From the NCBI RefSeq assembly GCF_048265165.1, contig NZ_JBLXCD010000007.1:62001-126000 (forward strand): DNA of 64,000 nucleotides. The letters are read 5' to 3'. Shown piece after piece: positions 1 through 7,435 of the stretch. The DNA is from Oceanospirillum sp048265165 (GTDB taxonomy: Bacteria > Pseudomonadota > Gammaproteobacteria > Pseudomonadales > Halomonadaceae). A program made the translations under genes and the position numbers. The stretch's first letter is position 1. Each line of letters starts with the position of its first letter. Under the pieces are notes generated by a model. The model saw only the letters and a list, made by a program, of their open reading frames with translations, was not told the DNA's origin and did no database searches.

Positions 1-900
1 TTTGCTGATGAAAACCACTTTGCCCACCATCCGGCGCTACCGGGTGTGGAGCACTTTGGTGATGAAGGTGCGGCGAACCATACCCGTTTCTGCTATGAGT
101 ACGGCGAGCAGGGGGTTGAGTTTTTTGTTTTCGGTCGTAGTGCTTTCGACAGTCGTTATCCAGAAGCCAAGAACTGTCCAGAACCCATAAAGTACCCAGC
201 GCGTCATACGCTGGAAGCGTCTCAGGCGGTGGCCCGTCTGCACGGCCTGAGCGCTAGCCATGTGGTTTATGCACAGCAACATCCGGATGTGATTGATGCC
301 GGAGTTTTCCACAACGATGTGATCGCGGTAGGCAACCGGGATACGCTCTTCTGCCATGAACAGGCGTTTCTGGATCAGGCGGCGGTTAAACAACAACTGA
401 CCGATGCCATGGGTGGCCGCTTCCAGGTTGTGGAAGTTCCCGCGAATCGTGTATCCGTAGAAGATGCAGTTCAGAGCTATCTGTTTAACAGCCAACTGCT
501 GAGCCTGCCGGATGGCCGCACCCTGCTGGTGATACCGGAGGAGTGTAAGAACAACGAACGGGTTTGGGGCTATCTGTCTGAGCTGGTCAATGGCAACAGC
601 CCGATCGATGAACTCAAAGTGTTCGATCTGAAACAAAGCATGAGTAATGGCGGCGGCCCCGCTTGCTTACGTCTGCGTGTGGCAATGAACGAAGCGGAAC
701 TGGCGGCCTTTAATCCAGCCACCCGCATGAGTGATGAGTTGTTCGATACGCTGAATAGCTGGGTCGAGCGTCACTACCGTGATCGCATTGTGGACGCCGA
801 TCTGGCTGATCCTCAGTTGCTGATCGAATCTCGTACCGCACTGGATGAGCTGACTCAGATTTTGCAATTGGGTTCTGTGTATCCATTTCAGCGGGTTTGA
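1..900 (+). CDS. astB: N-succinylarginine dihydrolase AstB (5' end outside window)
   Basis: Second enzyme of the arginine succinyltransferase (AST) pathway; it hydrolyses N2-succinylarginine to succinylornithine, ammonia and CO2 in the cytoplasm. The frame is open from base 1, so only the C-terminal 299 residues are present (E. coli AstB has about 447). Family blocks visible are GDEGAANHTRF near the left edge, FHNDVIAVGN, and MSNGGGPACLRLRV, which carries the probable catalytic cysteine. The gene ends at a GNRA-loop terminator (967-991), so it is probably the last gene of its transcript. The only other AST gene in the window is astA, about 2 kb away behind unrelated genes. Confidence 0.95.
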   Translation, partial: FADENHFAHHPALPGVEHFGDEGAANHTRFCYEYGEQGVEFFVFGRSAFDSRYPEAKNCPEPIKYPARHTLEASQAVARLHGLSASHVVYAQQHPDVIDAGVFHNDVIAVGNRDTLFCHEQAFLDQAAVKQQLTDAMGGRFQVVEVPANRVSVEDAVQSYLFNSQLLSLPDGRTLLVIPEECKNNERVWGYLSELVNGNSPIDELKVFDLKQSMSNGGGPACLRLRVAMNEAELAAFNPATRMSDELFDTLNSWVERHYRDRIVDADLADPQLLIESRTALDELTQILQLGSVYPFQRV

Positions 901-966
901 TCGATTTAACTCGAAAGCGCGCTTCTAACCCGAGCTGTTGATGTTCTCTTTTTGTACATTCTTACT

Positions 967-991
967 CCTGATCAGAAATGGTCAGGTTTTT
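967..991 (+). terminator. Intrinsic terminator after astB
   Basis: The arms CCTGATCA (967-974) and TGGTCAGG (979-986) pair with one wobble around a GAAA tetraloop, followed by five T residues. It separates the astB transcript from the relBE promoter. Confidence 0.65.
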
Positions 992-1039
992 GTCGTTAAA
1001 ATAAATAGCTTGTACTACAATTGTCATTACATTTGTAGT
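990..1039 (+). promoter_or_regulatory. relBE promoter and relO-like double operator
   Basis: Two RelB-operator-like palindromes lie back to back: TTGTACTACAA (1010-1020) and TTGTCATTACAT (1021-1032). Both resemble the E. coli relO core TTGTAATTACAA as I recall it. ACTACAA (1014-1020) and TTGTAGT (1033-1039) also form a perfect inverted repeat around 12 bases. A weak promoter (TTGTCG at 990-995, 17-base spacer, TACTAC at 1013-1018) would be covered by the operator. The arrangement suggests autorepression by RelB/RelBE. The promoter boxes are less certain than the operator. Confidence 0.6.
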
Positions 1040-1053
1040 GCGAGGTGTAAGAA

Positions 1054-1293
1054 ATGGGCAATGTCACGTTTCGGGTTGATGATGAGCTTAAAGAGCGTTC
1101 CTATCAGGCGCTACAGGAGTTGGGGGTCACCCCTTCAGAACTATTACGGCAAACTTTGGAATATGTTGCGGAGACAGGACGTCTGCCATTCAAAAAAGCA
1201 CTGATGACGGATGAAGATGAGCAGCTTCTGAACGAAGTGCGGGAACGTCTGAAGAATCCACAGCCTGTGAGGGTCAGTCTGGATGACTTATAA
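1054..1293 (+). CDS. relB: RelB-type antitoxin
   Basis: A 79-residue antitoxin of the RelB/DinJ family. The N-terminal half is a ribbon-helix-helix segment (VTFRVDDELKERSYQALQELG) and the tail RLKNPQPVRVSLDDL resembles the RelE-wrapping tail of E. coli RelB; length matches too. The start ATG follows GAGGTG at 1042-1047. It overlaps relE by 11 bases (1283-1293), the usual translational coupling of such pairs. RelB is expected to neutralise RelE and, with it, repress the operator just upstream. A longer overlapping frame (938-1204) is a shadow. Confidence 0.93.
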   Translation: MGNVTFRVDDELKERSYQALQELGVTPSELLRQTLEYVAETGRLPFKKALMTDEDEQLLNEVRERLKNPQPVRVSLDDL

Positions 1294-1567
1294 CCTCGAC
1301 TTTGATCGTCGGGCGCTAAAGGAGTGGCACAAGTTAGGTGATAGTGTTCGCCAGCAGTTTAAGAAGAAGTTAGCAGAGGTACTCGAAAACCCCCATGTTG
1401 CTGCTAACCAGCTTCGGGAATTGGATCATTGTTATAAAATCAAATTGCGTGCTTCGGGTTATCGCCTGATTTATCAGGTTATCGATGATACGGTGACGGT
1501 TTTTGTTGTGGCTATTGGAAAACGGGAAAAAGACGAAGTCTATCAACGAGCCTCGAAGCGGCTTTAG
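1283..1567 (+). CDS. relE: RelE-type mRNA interferase toxin
   Basis: A 94-residue toxin very close to E. coli RelE, which cleaves mRNA in the ribosomal A site. The residues of E. coli RelE needed for catalysis and RNA binding are all present at the same numbers: Lys52, Lys54, Arg61, Arg81 and Tyr87. The gene therefore looks intact. It starts inside the last codons of relB. Its end is 36 bases from the convergent FKBP gene. The module sits between astB and unrelated genes, as expected of a mobile TA cassette, but no flanking repeats were seen. Confidence 0.93.
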   Translation: MTYNLDFDRRALKEWHKLGDSVRQQFKKKLAEVLENPHVAANQLRELDHCYKIKLRASGYRLIYQVIDDTVTVFVVAIGKREKDEVYQRASKRL

Positions 1568-1603
1568 AGTCGTTGCGTCAGTCTCTTCCTGTTTTTCTGC
1601 GCA

Positions 1604-1945
1604 TTACTCCCGGTTCAGCGCTTCCAGCAGTTCAATCTCAAAAATAAGATTGCTGTTGGGTGGAATCTTGTCACCAAAGCCGCGTTCACCATAGCCTAAT
1701 GCTGCGGGGACTTGTAGTTTGCGTTTTCCGCCGACTTTCATACCTTTTAAGCCTTCTACCCAAGCGGCAATCACTTTTTTACGGCTGAGTACCACCTGGA
1801 ACGGCTGGCCTTTGTCGTAGGAGTTATCAAACTCGGTGCCATCTTCCAGCCAGCCGCGATAGTGCGCCGTTACCAAGGCTCCGCCTTTTTTTACTTCAGT
1901 ACCAGTGCCTTCAATAAGGTCTTCGATCAACAGGTGCTCGGTCAT
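1604..1945 (-). CDS. FKBP-type peptidyl-prolyl cis-trans isomerase
   Basis: A short FKBP isomerase, 113 residues from the chosen ATG. Conserved segments include the hydrophobic pocket and loop GTEFDNSYDKGQPFQV, the VIAAWVEGLKGMKVGG core, the LGYGERG turn and the IPPNSNLIFEIELLE end strand. No signal peptide is evident, so it is probably cytoplasmic. In-frame ATGs at 1966, 1978 and 2053 would lengthen it, but 113 residues equals the single-domain proteins of Pseudomonas; none of the starts has a strong Shine-Dalgarno sequence. It is convergent with relE and on the same strand as the Lrp-type regulator upstream. Confidence 0.88.
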   Translation of the reverse strand: MTEHLLIEDLIEGTGTEVKKGGALVTAHYRGWLEDGTEFDNSYDKGQPFQVVLSRKKVIAAWVEGLKGMKVGGKRKLQVPAALGYGERGFGDKIPPNSNLIFEIELLEALNRE

Positions 1946-2056
1946 CGGCTGTTCAAGTTCTGTCATGGAGGTTCCCATATTATCTGTTTTAAAGCGTTCG
2001 CAGATTATGTCTCTGCCGGTTTTTAAGCTTGCGGGTGACTTTCCTGAAATCAATAG

Positions 2057-2539
2057 CTAGCAATTTTCATCCATCAGGGCATTCAGTGGATACCCTCGGA
2101 AAGGTTTAACCGTTGTTAAGACCACATGGCTGCTCAGGTTCACCATACCGGGTAATACATCTAACAGCTGATCGTTGATTTCGTTATAGCGCATCATATC
2201 CGGTGCGACGATGCGTAGAAAAAAGTCAAAGCTGCCGCTAACGGTGTAACATTCCACCACTTCCGGATGGCTTTGGGCTGCGGCCTGAAATGTTCTGAAC
2301 GCCTCTGTGCTTTGGTCTTTCAGGCTGACGGTGACAATGACCTCTACACTTCGGCAGATTTTTGGCAGATTGACAGTGCTCAGGTAAGGGCCGATCAGGC
2401 CAGCTTCTTCCAGCTTTCTGACTCGGTTAAGACAGGAGCTGGGTGATAATCCCACGCGATCGGCCAGTTCCTGGTTGGTAATTCTGGCTTCTTTTTGCAG
2501 GGTCGAAAGAATATTTCGACTTATCTTATCCAGTTGCAT
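2057..2539 (-). CDS. Lrp/AsnC-family transcriptional regulator
   Basis: A 160-residue feast/famine regulator with an N-terminal winged helix (LDKISRNILSTLQKEARITNQELADRVGLS, split as HTH at about residues 20-45) and a C-terminal RAM ligand domain with the GSFDFFLRIVAPD block. The ATG at 2539 is preferred; an upstream TTG at 2584 in frame would add 15 residues of no family likeness. It is divergent from astA, so it may control arginine succinyltransferase expression in response to an amino acid. It is clearly different from the second, true Lrp in this window (37245-37757). Confidence 0.9.
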   Translation of the reverse strand: MQLDKISRNILSTLQKEARITNQELADRVGLSPSSCLNRVRKLEEAGLIGPYLSTVNLPKICRSVEVIVTVSLKDQSTEAFRTFQAAAQSHPEVVECYTVSGSFDFFLRIVAPDMMRYNEINDQLLDVLPGMVNLSSHVVLTTVKPFRGYPLNALMDENC

Positions 2540-2886
2540 TTTATAGGTTCTTTTAGCAGCGATGACAGTTGTTTTTATTACCAATTACACACTTTAAGCC
2601 TGGTAATGCCAGTGCTGTAGCGGTTGTGGTGTAGTTTGCGTTTCTGCTGCAAACGGCGCAAGCTTTTTTAATAATGCCGAATTTTATTTTGTGATCTGGA
2701 ATATATTCTGCAATATCTGCACTTTTTCCCCGAAATCAAACAACTCATTTTGTTACTTCGAAACTAAAATTAGGATCATAGAAGCGGCATGTTTTTATTG
2801 GGATGCCAGCATATAACAATAGATTAAGAACACTGTTGTCGGGTCTGTTTTACCGGATAGCAGACCTGAGAAGGAAAGGAAGGCTT
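2540..2886. other. Divergent regulatory region, Lrp-type regulator / astA
   Basis: 347 bases without a gene. GTTTGC (2634-2639) and GCAAAC (2649-2654) form an inverted repeat 9 bases apart, a candidate operator. GGGTCTG (2841-2847) and CAGACCT (2861-2867) form a hairpin just before the astA Shine-Dalgarno sequence. No clear -35/-10 pair was found. Confidence 0.4.
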
Positions 2887-3954
2887 ATGTTGATTATTCG
2901 TCCATGCCAACGGGCAGATCTTGATGATCTAATGGCTCTGTCTCAAGCCGTGGGGCGGGGAATGACCTCTATGCCTGCAGATCGTGAGGCTTGGCTGAAA
3001 AAGATTGAAGCCACCGAGCGCGCTTTTTCTGAACAGGGTAAAAAAGACCCGATGAGCACCTACTTTATGGTGTTGGAAGACCCGGAATTTGGTCATGTGA
3101 TCGGTTCAACGGCTATTTATACCGGTATCGGCCTGGATCGTCCCTTCTATTCTTATAAAATATCCACACTGGTCAGCAGCTGTAATGATCTGGCTGTAAC
3201 TCGTCAGGCTCGAGTATTGAGCATGGTGAATGACTATACCGGCGCCACTGAAGTGGGTTCTCTGTTTGTTTCCCCAGAATATCGTAAGCCGGGTATGGGC
3301 CAGTTTTTATCCCGTGCTCGCTTTCTGGCGATGGCTGATTTCCCTGAACGCTTTAGCGATACGGTGATGGCTGAACTGCGTGGCTGGCAAGATGAGGCCG
3401 GTGATTCGCCCCTATGGGAAAATCTTGGTCGGCAGTTCTTCGGTATTGATTTTCAGGAAGCGGTCAACACCGTCGCACTGAAAGGCACGCAGTTTATCTC
3501 TGATCTTATGCCGAAATATCCGATCTATATTGACCTTCTGCCCCAGGAGGCTCGTGACGTCATCGGAAAACCTAATGACTCTTCTGCCCCTGCGCTGCAT
3601 ATGCTGAAAAAAGAAGGTTTCCAGTTTGCCGGTTACGTGGATCTGTTTGATGGCGGGCCATCGGTTCAGTGCGCCCGTGATGAGATCCATACTGTACGGG
3701 AAAGCATTACCGGTGATGTGCGTGTCAGTCATCATGTCAAAGATGATGATGCACTCTTTATGTTGAGTAATGGCAGTGAGCAGGATTATCGTGTTGTACT
3801 GGCTCCGGCACGTTTAGCGGCGGATGGTACTTTGCTGATTCAACAGGCTGCAGCGGATGCGCTGATACTGGATACCGATCATGACTTCAGCTCCGCACAA
3901 GTACGCTTTATGCCGTTCTCCCAGAAATCACATACGGCTGCTTATGCTGCGTGA
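2887..3954 (+). CDS. astA: Arginine N-succinyltransferase AstA/AruG-like
   Basis: First enzyme of the AST pathway: transfers succinyl from succinyl-CoA to the alpha-amino group of arginine (in pseudomonads the AruF/AruG subunits also use ornithine). 355 residues from ATG 2887, which follows the purine-rich AAGGAAAGGAAGG. Family blocks include IRPCQRADLDDLMALS at the N terminus, EVGSLFVSPEYRKPGMGQ, ELRGWQDEAGDSPLWENLGR, the LMPKYPIY segment and FQFAGYVDLFDGGP. The open frame extends to 2803 but its extra residues are unlike the family. It stands alone, divergent from an Lrp-type regulator and apart from astB. Confidence 0.93.
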   Translation: MLIIRPCQRADLDDLMALSQAVGRGMTSMPADREAWLKKIEATERAFSEQGKKDPMSTYFMVLEDPEFGHVIGSTAIYTGIGLDRPFYSYKISTLVSSCNDLAVTRQARVLSMVNDYTGATEVGSLFVSPEYRKPGMGQFLSRARFLAMADFPERFSDTVMAELRGWQDEAGDSPLWENLGRQFFGIDFQEAVNTVALKGTQFISDLMPKYPIYIDLLPQEARDVIGKPNDSSAPALHMLKKEGFQFAGYVDLFDGGPSVQCARDEIHTVRESITGDVRVSHHVKDDDALFMLSNGSEQDYRVVLAPARLAADGTLLIQQAAADALILDTDHDFSSAQVRFMPFSQKSHTAAYAA

Positions 3955-4164
3955 CCGTTAAGTAATCTCTAAGGCCAGTGCCCCAAACCCTTTTATCTGT
4001 CTTGTTGTATCTATGGTTGGCTTGTGGCCTGATCCTCTGGTAAATAGTGTGTGTAGTGATTGCTGTTGAATTCGCGTATATCCCCAAGCGAGTGCTTGTG
4101 TTCAGGCTAGGGCAAAAGTAACATTGGGTTTTCGCTTTTTTCGCGTTTTTTTCGGAGACAACAG

Positions 4165-5046
4165 ATGATCAAAGGCAGTATTGTTGCATTGGTAACCCCA
4201 ATGACTACCTCGGGAGCTATCGATTGGGAAGCACTGCATCGTCTGGTTGAGTTCCATCTGGAAAACGGTACCGATGCAATTGTTGCAGCGGGCACCACAG
4301 GTGAACCCACCACGATGTCATTTGAAGAGCACTTTGACGTCATCCGAAAGGTGGTTGAACAGGTTAATGGTCGCATACCTGTTATTGCCGGGACTGGTGC
4401 AAATAACACGGCAGAAGCGGTAGAGCTGAGTAAATTCGCTAAGAAAGTCGGCGCCGATTATTGTCTGTCCGTCACGCCATACTATAATAAGCCAACTCAG
4501 GAAGGTTTGTTTCAGCACTTTAAAGCTGTAGCTGAGGCCAGTGACCTGCCGGTGATTCTGTATAATGTGCCAGGACGAACCGCTGTTGATCTCCACAATG
4601 AAACCGTTGTTCGTCTGAGCAAGCTTGAGAACATTGTGGCCTTGAAAGATGCTACCGGTGATGTTGAGCGTGGAAAAGAGCTTATGGTGCGTCTTGAAGG
4701 TTCGGGCTTCCTGCTATTTTCCGGTGATGACCTGACTGCAGCTGATTTTATCCTGCAGGGTGGTGATGGCAACATTTCGGTTACTGCGAACGTTGCACCG
4801 CGTCAGATGTCTGAGCTTTGTGCTGCTGCTTTGAATGGCGATGCCTCTACTGCACACCAGATCAATACTCGCTTGATGCCGTTGCATCGTGCACTCTTTG
4901 TTGAATCAAACCCCATTCCGGTTAAGTGGGCTGTTGCTGAGATGGGAATGATGGGAACGGGTATTCGTCTACCGCTGACTGTTCTTTCCGATCAGTACCA
5001 TGCAACCGTTCGTGAAGCTCTGCAACATGCCGGAATTATCGGATAA
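4165..5046 (+). CDS. dapA: 4-hydroxy-tetrahydrodipicolinate synthase
   Basis: Condenses pyruvate with aspartate semialdehyde, the committed step to diaminopimelate and lysine. 293 residues, normal length. Key residues fall at the E. coli numbers: Thr44-Thr45 in GTTGEPTT, Tyr133 in ILYNVPGRT and Schiff-base Lys161 in VALKDATGD. The start is set by CGGAGA 8 bases upstream. About 210 bases separate it from astA and carry no gene; they include a T-rich tract just before the start. bamC follows 17 bases after the stop, the classic dapA-bamC pair. Confidence 0.97.
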   Translation: MIKGSIVALVTPMTTSGAIDWEALHRLVEFHLENGTDAIVAAGTTGEPTTMSFEEHFDVIRKVVEQVNGRIPVIAGTGANNTAEAVELSKFAKKVGADYCLSVTPYYNKPTQEGLFQHFKAVAEASDLPVILYNVPGRTAVDLHNETVVRLSKLENIVALKDATGDVERGKELMVRLEGSGFLLFSGDDLTAADFILQGGDGNISVTANVAPRQMSELCAAALNGDASTAHQINTRLMPLHRALFVESNPIPVKWAVAEMGMMGTGIRLPLTVLSDQYHATVREALQHAGIIG

Positions 5047-5063
5047 CTGATCGGGAAGTCACA

Positions 5064-6077
5064 ATGTCCAGAAAGGGCTTGAACAAACTGACAGCCGGTG
5101 GCCTTGTGCTAACCGGCTTTCTGTTAGCTGGCTGTAGTTCCTCCGGCTATTACTATGATCGTAAAGCAGACTATGCAGAGGCAAAAGAGTATCCGGCTAT
5201 TTCTCTGCCAGACTCTGCTGGTGTGCGCCAACTTAATCAAGCGATGCCTCTGCCGGATATTACGGACCAGGAGCAGCTTGATGACGAGTTTACTGTTCCA
5301 CGTCCGGACGCTATGCCTGTTGTCGATGAAGATCTGCCGCCCTCTGAGCTGAAGGAGTTTACTGCTGCAGAAGGCGTTGATTCGCGCCTTTGGCTGTCAA
5401 TCTCTAACCCTCCTGCGGTTGCCTGGCCGATGCTGCAGAGCCAGTTTGAGCAACTTAACTGGAGGGTTGAAACTGCAAACCCATCTACAGGACGTATCTC
5501 GTTTGTTCCTGATAATCAGCTAAATGCTCAGCCTGTTTTGGCAGTATTACGGCAGGGAATTCGTGGTGGTTTCAGTGATTTGGAACTGTTGAGCCGACAG
5601 GGTGGTGTGCGGACAGATAGTGCTGCAAAAGCACTGCTGAGCCAGATAAATGCCCGGCTTTTCGGTCAGGAGTTAACATCGCAAAGTGTCTCGTTATTGG
5701 CTCAGAATATCAGCCGGGAAAAAACGATTGTGCTTCAGGCTGCTGGAGGGCAGGATCCCGTTTTGATGTTAGGGACTGATGCAGACCGTACCTGGATTGG
5801 CCTTGAGCTATTACTGATGGAGCAGTTCAGCGAAGATGAACAAAGACTGCTTAACGCCGATGCTGTCAAACGAGAGTTTACAATTGTTTGGTTGCCGGAG
5901 GAGGAGCGTAGTAGCTTCCTTACCCGCTGGGCGAGTAAGCCCGGCCCTGAATCTCAGTATCAGTTGGTATTGACGGGGTCATCTCCTGTTTCTATACGTG
6001 TTCAGCAGAACGGAAAAGCTGTTAATCCGCGGGAAGCCCGTCAAATTCTGATGAGTGTTCGTAAACTGTTGAACTAG
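5064..6077 (+). CDS. bamC: Outer membrane assembly lipoprotein BamC
   Basis: Lipoprotein subunit of the BAM complex that inserts beta-barrel proteins in the outer membrane. The 337-residue protein has a lipoprotein signal ending in LLAGC, with Cys24 as the acylation site. Then comes an unstructured Pro/Asp-rich stretch (about residues 40-100), which in E. coli binds BamD, and two helix-grip domains (about 105-205 and 230-335). GGGAAG precedes the ATG. It is probably co-transcribed with dapA and followed by a terminator at 6124-6154. Confidence 0.93.
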   Translation: MSRKGLNKLTAGGLVLTGFLLAGCSSSGYYYDRKADYAEAKEYPAISLPDSAGVRQLNQAMPLPDITDQEQLDDEFTVPRPDAMPVVDEDLPPSELKEFTAAEGVDSRLWLSISNPPAVAWPMLQSQFEQLNWRVETANPSTGRISFVPDNQLNAQPVLAVLRQGIRGGFSDLELLSRQGGVRTDSAAKALLSQINARLFGQELTSQSVSLLAQNISREKTIVLQAAGGQDPVLMLGTDADRTWIGLELLLMEQFSEDEQRLLNADAVKREFTIVWLPEEERSSFLTRWASKPGPESQYQLVLTGSSPVSIRVQQNGKAVNPREARQILMSVRKLLN

Positions 6078-6123
6078 ATAGACTGAACCTGATATCAGGT
6101 TTAATCTTTTTGCTGTTATACAG

Positions 6124-6154
6124 CGCCCCGAGCCTTAGGTTGCGGGGCGTTTTT
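6124..6154 (+). terminator. Intrinsic terminator after bamC
   Basis: CGCCCCG (6124-6130) pairs with CGGGGCG (6143-6149) and is followed by five T residues. It lies only 25 bases before the next start codon, so the MBL-fold gene either depends on read-through or has a start region of its own. Confidence 0.85.
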
Positions 6155-6178
6155 GCTTCGGATGATCTTGTGACTGCA

Positions 6179-6949
6179 ATGCGTTTTGCCTCCCTTGGCA
6201 GTGGTAGCCGGGGTAATGCGACCCTGATTGAAAAAAAGAGTACCCGTATTCTGATCGACTGTGGTTTCGGTGTAAAAGATACGCGGGGGCGTTTAGAGCG
6301 CCTGGGGTTAAGCCTTGATGATCTTGACGGAGTGCTGGTCACTCACGAACATGGAGATCATATTGGAGGGGTAGGGCGTGTCGCTCGGGCCTGCGGTGTT
6401 CCTGTATATTGCAGTCATGGCACTTACCTGACCGGGCGTTTAGGTGAAGTACCAGACCTGCGTTTGATTAGCAGTCATAAAAAGTTTGCCATTGGTGATC
6501 TTGAGATTGAGCCAGTTCCTGTTCCCCATGATGCGAAAGAACCCATTCAGTATGTAGTAGGGGACGGCGATACCCGACTGGGGGTGCTGACAGACCTTGG
6601 CAGTATAACTCCACATATACGCCAGTGTTATGCCCGCTGCGAAGGCCTGATTCTTGAAACCAATCATGATCCTCAGATGCTGCAGCAAGGACCCTATCCA
6701 CCAAAGCTAAAGCGTCGGGTTGGCGGTGCTTATGGTCATCTGAGTAATGGTCAGGCTCAGGCTCTGCTGCAGGAGTTGCAACACGATAAATTACAGCATG
6801 TGGTAGCGGCGCATATCAGTGATAAAAATAATACGGATTATCTCGCTAAGGAAAGTCTGAGTCGTGTTCTCGGATGCAGTGTCGAAGATGTACCTTCAAT
6901 TGACCAGGAAGAGGGGTTGCACTGGGTCAGTTTGCGCTCTGCATTTTAG
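6179..6949 (+). CDS. MBL-fold metallo-hydrolase, YycJ/WalJ-like
   Basis: A 256-residue metallo-beta-lactamase-fold hydrolase. The zinc motif THEHGDH is at residues 55-61, with further metal ligands likely in PVPHDAKEP, LTDLGS and VVAAHIS. The opening MRFASLGSGSRGNATLIE is typical of the YycJ family, often annotated as an exonuclease or phosphodiesterase; the substrate cannot be told from sequence. ATG 6179 is chosen because the family starts here; the open frame runs back to 6110 through the bamC terminator. It follows dapA-bamC on the same strand. Confidence 0.85.
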   Translation: MRFASLGSGSRGNATLIEKKSTRILIDCGFGVKDTRGRLERLGLSLDDLDGVLVTHEHGDHIGGVGRVARACGVPVYCSHGTYLTGRLGEVPDLRLISSHKKFAIGDLEIEPVPVPHDAKEPIQYVVGDGDTRLGVLTDLGSITPHIRQCYARCEGLILETNHDPQMLQQGPYPPKLKRRVGGAYGHLSNGQAQALLQELQHDKLQHVVAAHISDKNNTDYLAKESLSRVLGCSVEDVPSIDQEEGLHWVSLRSAF

Positions 6950-6988
6950 AAGTGAGTTGTTGACCTCCTTTATATCGTCACTTTTTTT
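6950..6988 (+). terminator. Weak terminator-like hairpin after MBL-fold gene
   Basis: AAGTGA (6950-6955) pairs with TCACTT (6978-6983) around a 22-base loop, followed by a run of seven T residues (6982-6988). The stem is short, so this is tentative. Confidence 0.35.
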
Positions 6989-7019
6989 GCGCTTTACACC
7001 CTACCTCAATTTCCTCGAT

Positions 7020-7140
7020 CGATAGGCAAAAAAAAGCGTTTATCAACACTGAAAGCAGTGTCGATAAACGCGGATTCAAAAGGCAAACGCCTCGAATAAT
7101 AAGCTAAGTACTAACAACCAAGTCCTGCGTTGGACTTCTC
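7020..7140 (-). ncRNA. Candidate small RNA (minus strand)
   Basis: No protein gene lies between 6950 and 7435. Read on the minus strand, the segment shows three successive hairpins: AAGTCC (7137-7132 end) with GGACTT around a 6-base loop; AGGC with GCCT around 4 bases (7092-7081), extended by TTC/GAA; and a 16-position terminator stem with one mismatch (7071-7036), followed by eight U residues (7035-7028). No gene on the minus strand ends nearby, so the terminator must serve a transcript starting in the gap. CATTAT (7148-7143) is a possible -10; no good -35 was found. It resembles no sRNA I recognise. Confidence 0.45.
7028..7071 (-). terminator. Strong minus-strand intrinsic terminator
   Basis: GCGTTTATC (7071-7063 read on the minus strand) and ACACTG-side arms form a 15-bp stem with one mismatch around a CTTT loop, followed by eight T residues on the minus strand. 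On the plus strand there is no T run, so it is directional and does not serve the plus-strand MBL-fold gene well. Confidence 0.8.
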
Positions 7141-7435
7141 TTATAATGCAGTGTACATGCCATGTTTTTATAGTTCTTTAATATCAATAGGTTACATGCC
7201 TGTTGTTCGACCAAAGTATTGATGTCTATGTATTGGGCTATAAAAGTAGCTTCACTACTTATATTTATGCCCTCGGATGGTGCGAAGCGTATGCTGTATG
7301 TGCACTAATGGGTAGATTTATTAGGTGGTAAAAGGCATGGCTATCTGTACCTATAAAAAAATAATTTTTTAGACCTGATCCTTATTGTTCTTCCTGAGTA
7401 TGCTGCTGCCATCTGGATAAACTTGAGATGAAGTC

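Larger units (their letters stand above)
6950..7435. other. 486-base non-coding interval before ccoG
   Basis: Holds the weak MBL-gene terminator, the candidate minus-strand small RNA, and from about 7150 an AT-rich stretch that should include the ccoG promoter. ACATGGCATGT read on the minus strand (near 7154-7164) is an 11-base palindrome upstream of the putative RNA. A clear FNR/Anr box (TTGAT-N4-ATCAA) was looked for and not found. Confidence 0.5.

Noticed and set aside
938..1204. 88-codon plus-strand frame before and within relB
   Set aside because: Out of frame with relB, which has an excellent family match; covers the operator and terminator.
4000..4164. Lysine riboswitch before dapA
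   Set aside because: The leader is T-rich and lacks the stems of the lysine aptamer; no terminator/antiterminator pair was seen.
7200..7435. FNR/Anr box upstream of ccoG
   Set aside because: Only half-sites such as TTGAT were found; no TTGAT-N4-ATCAA.
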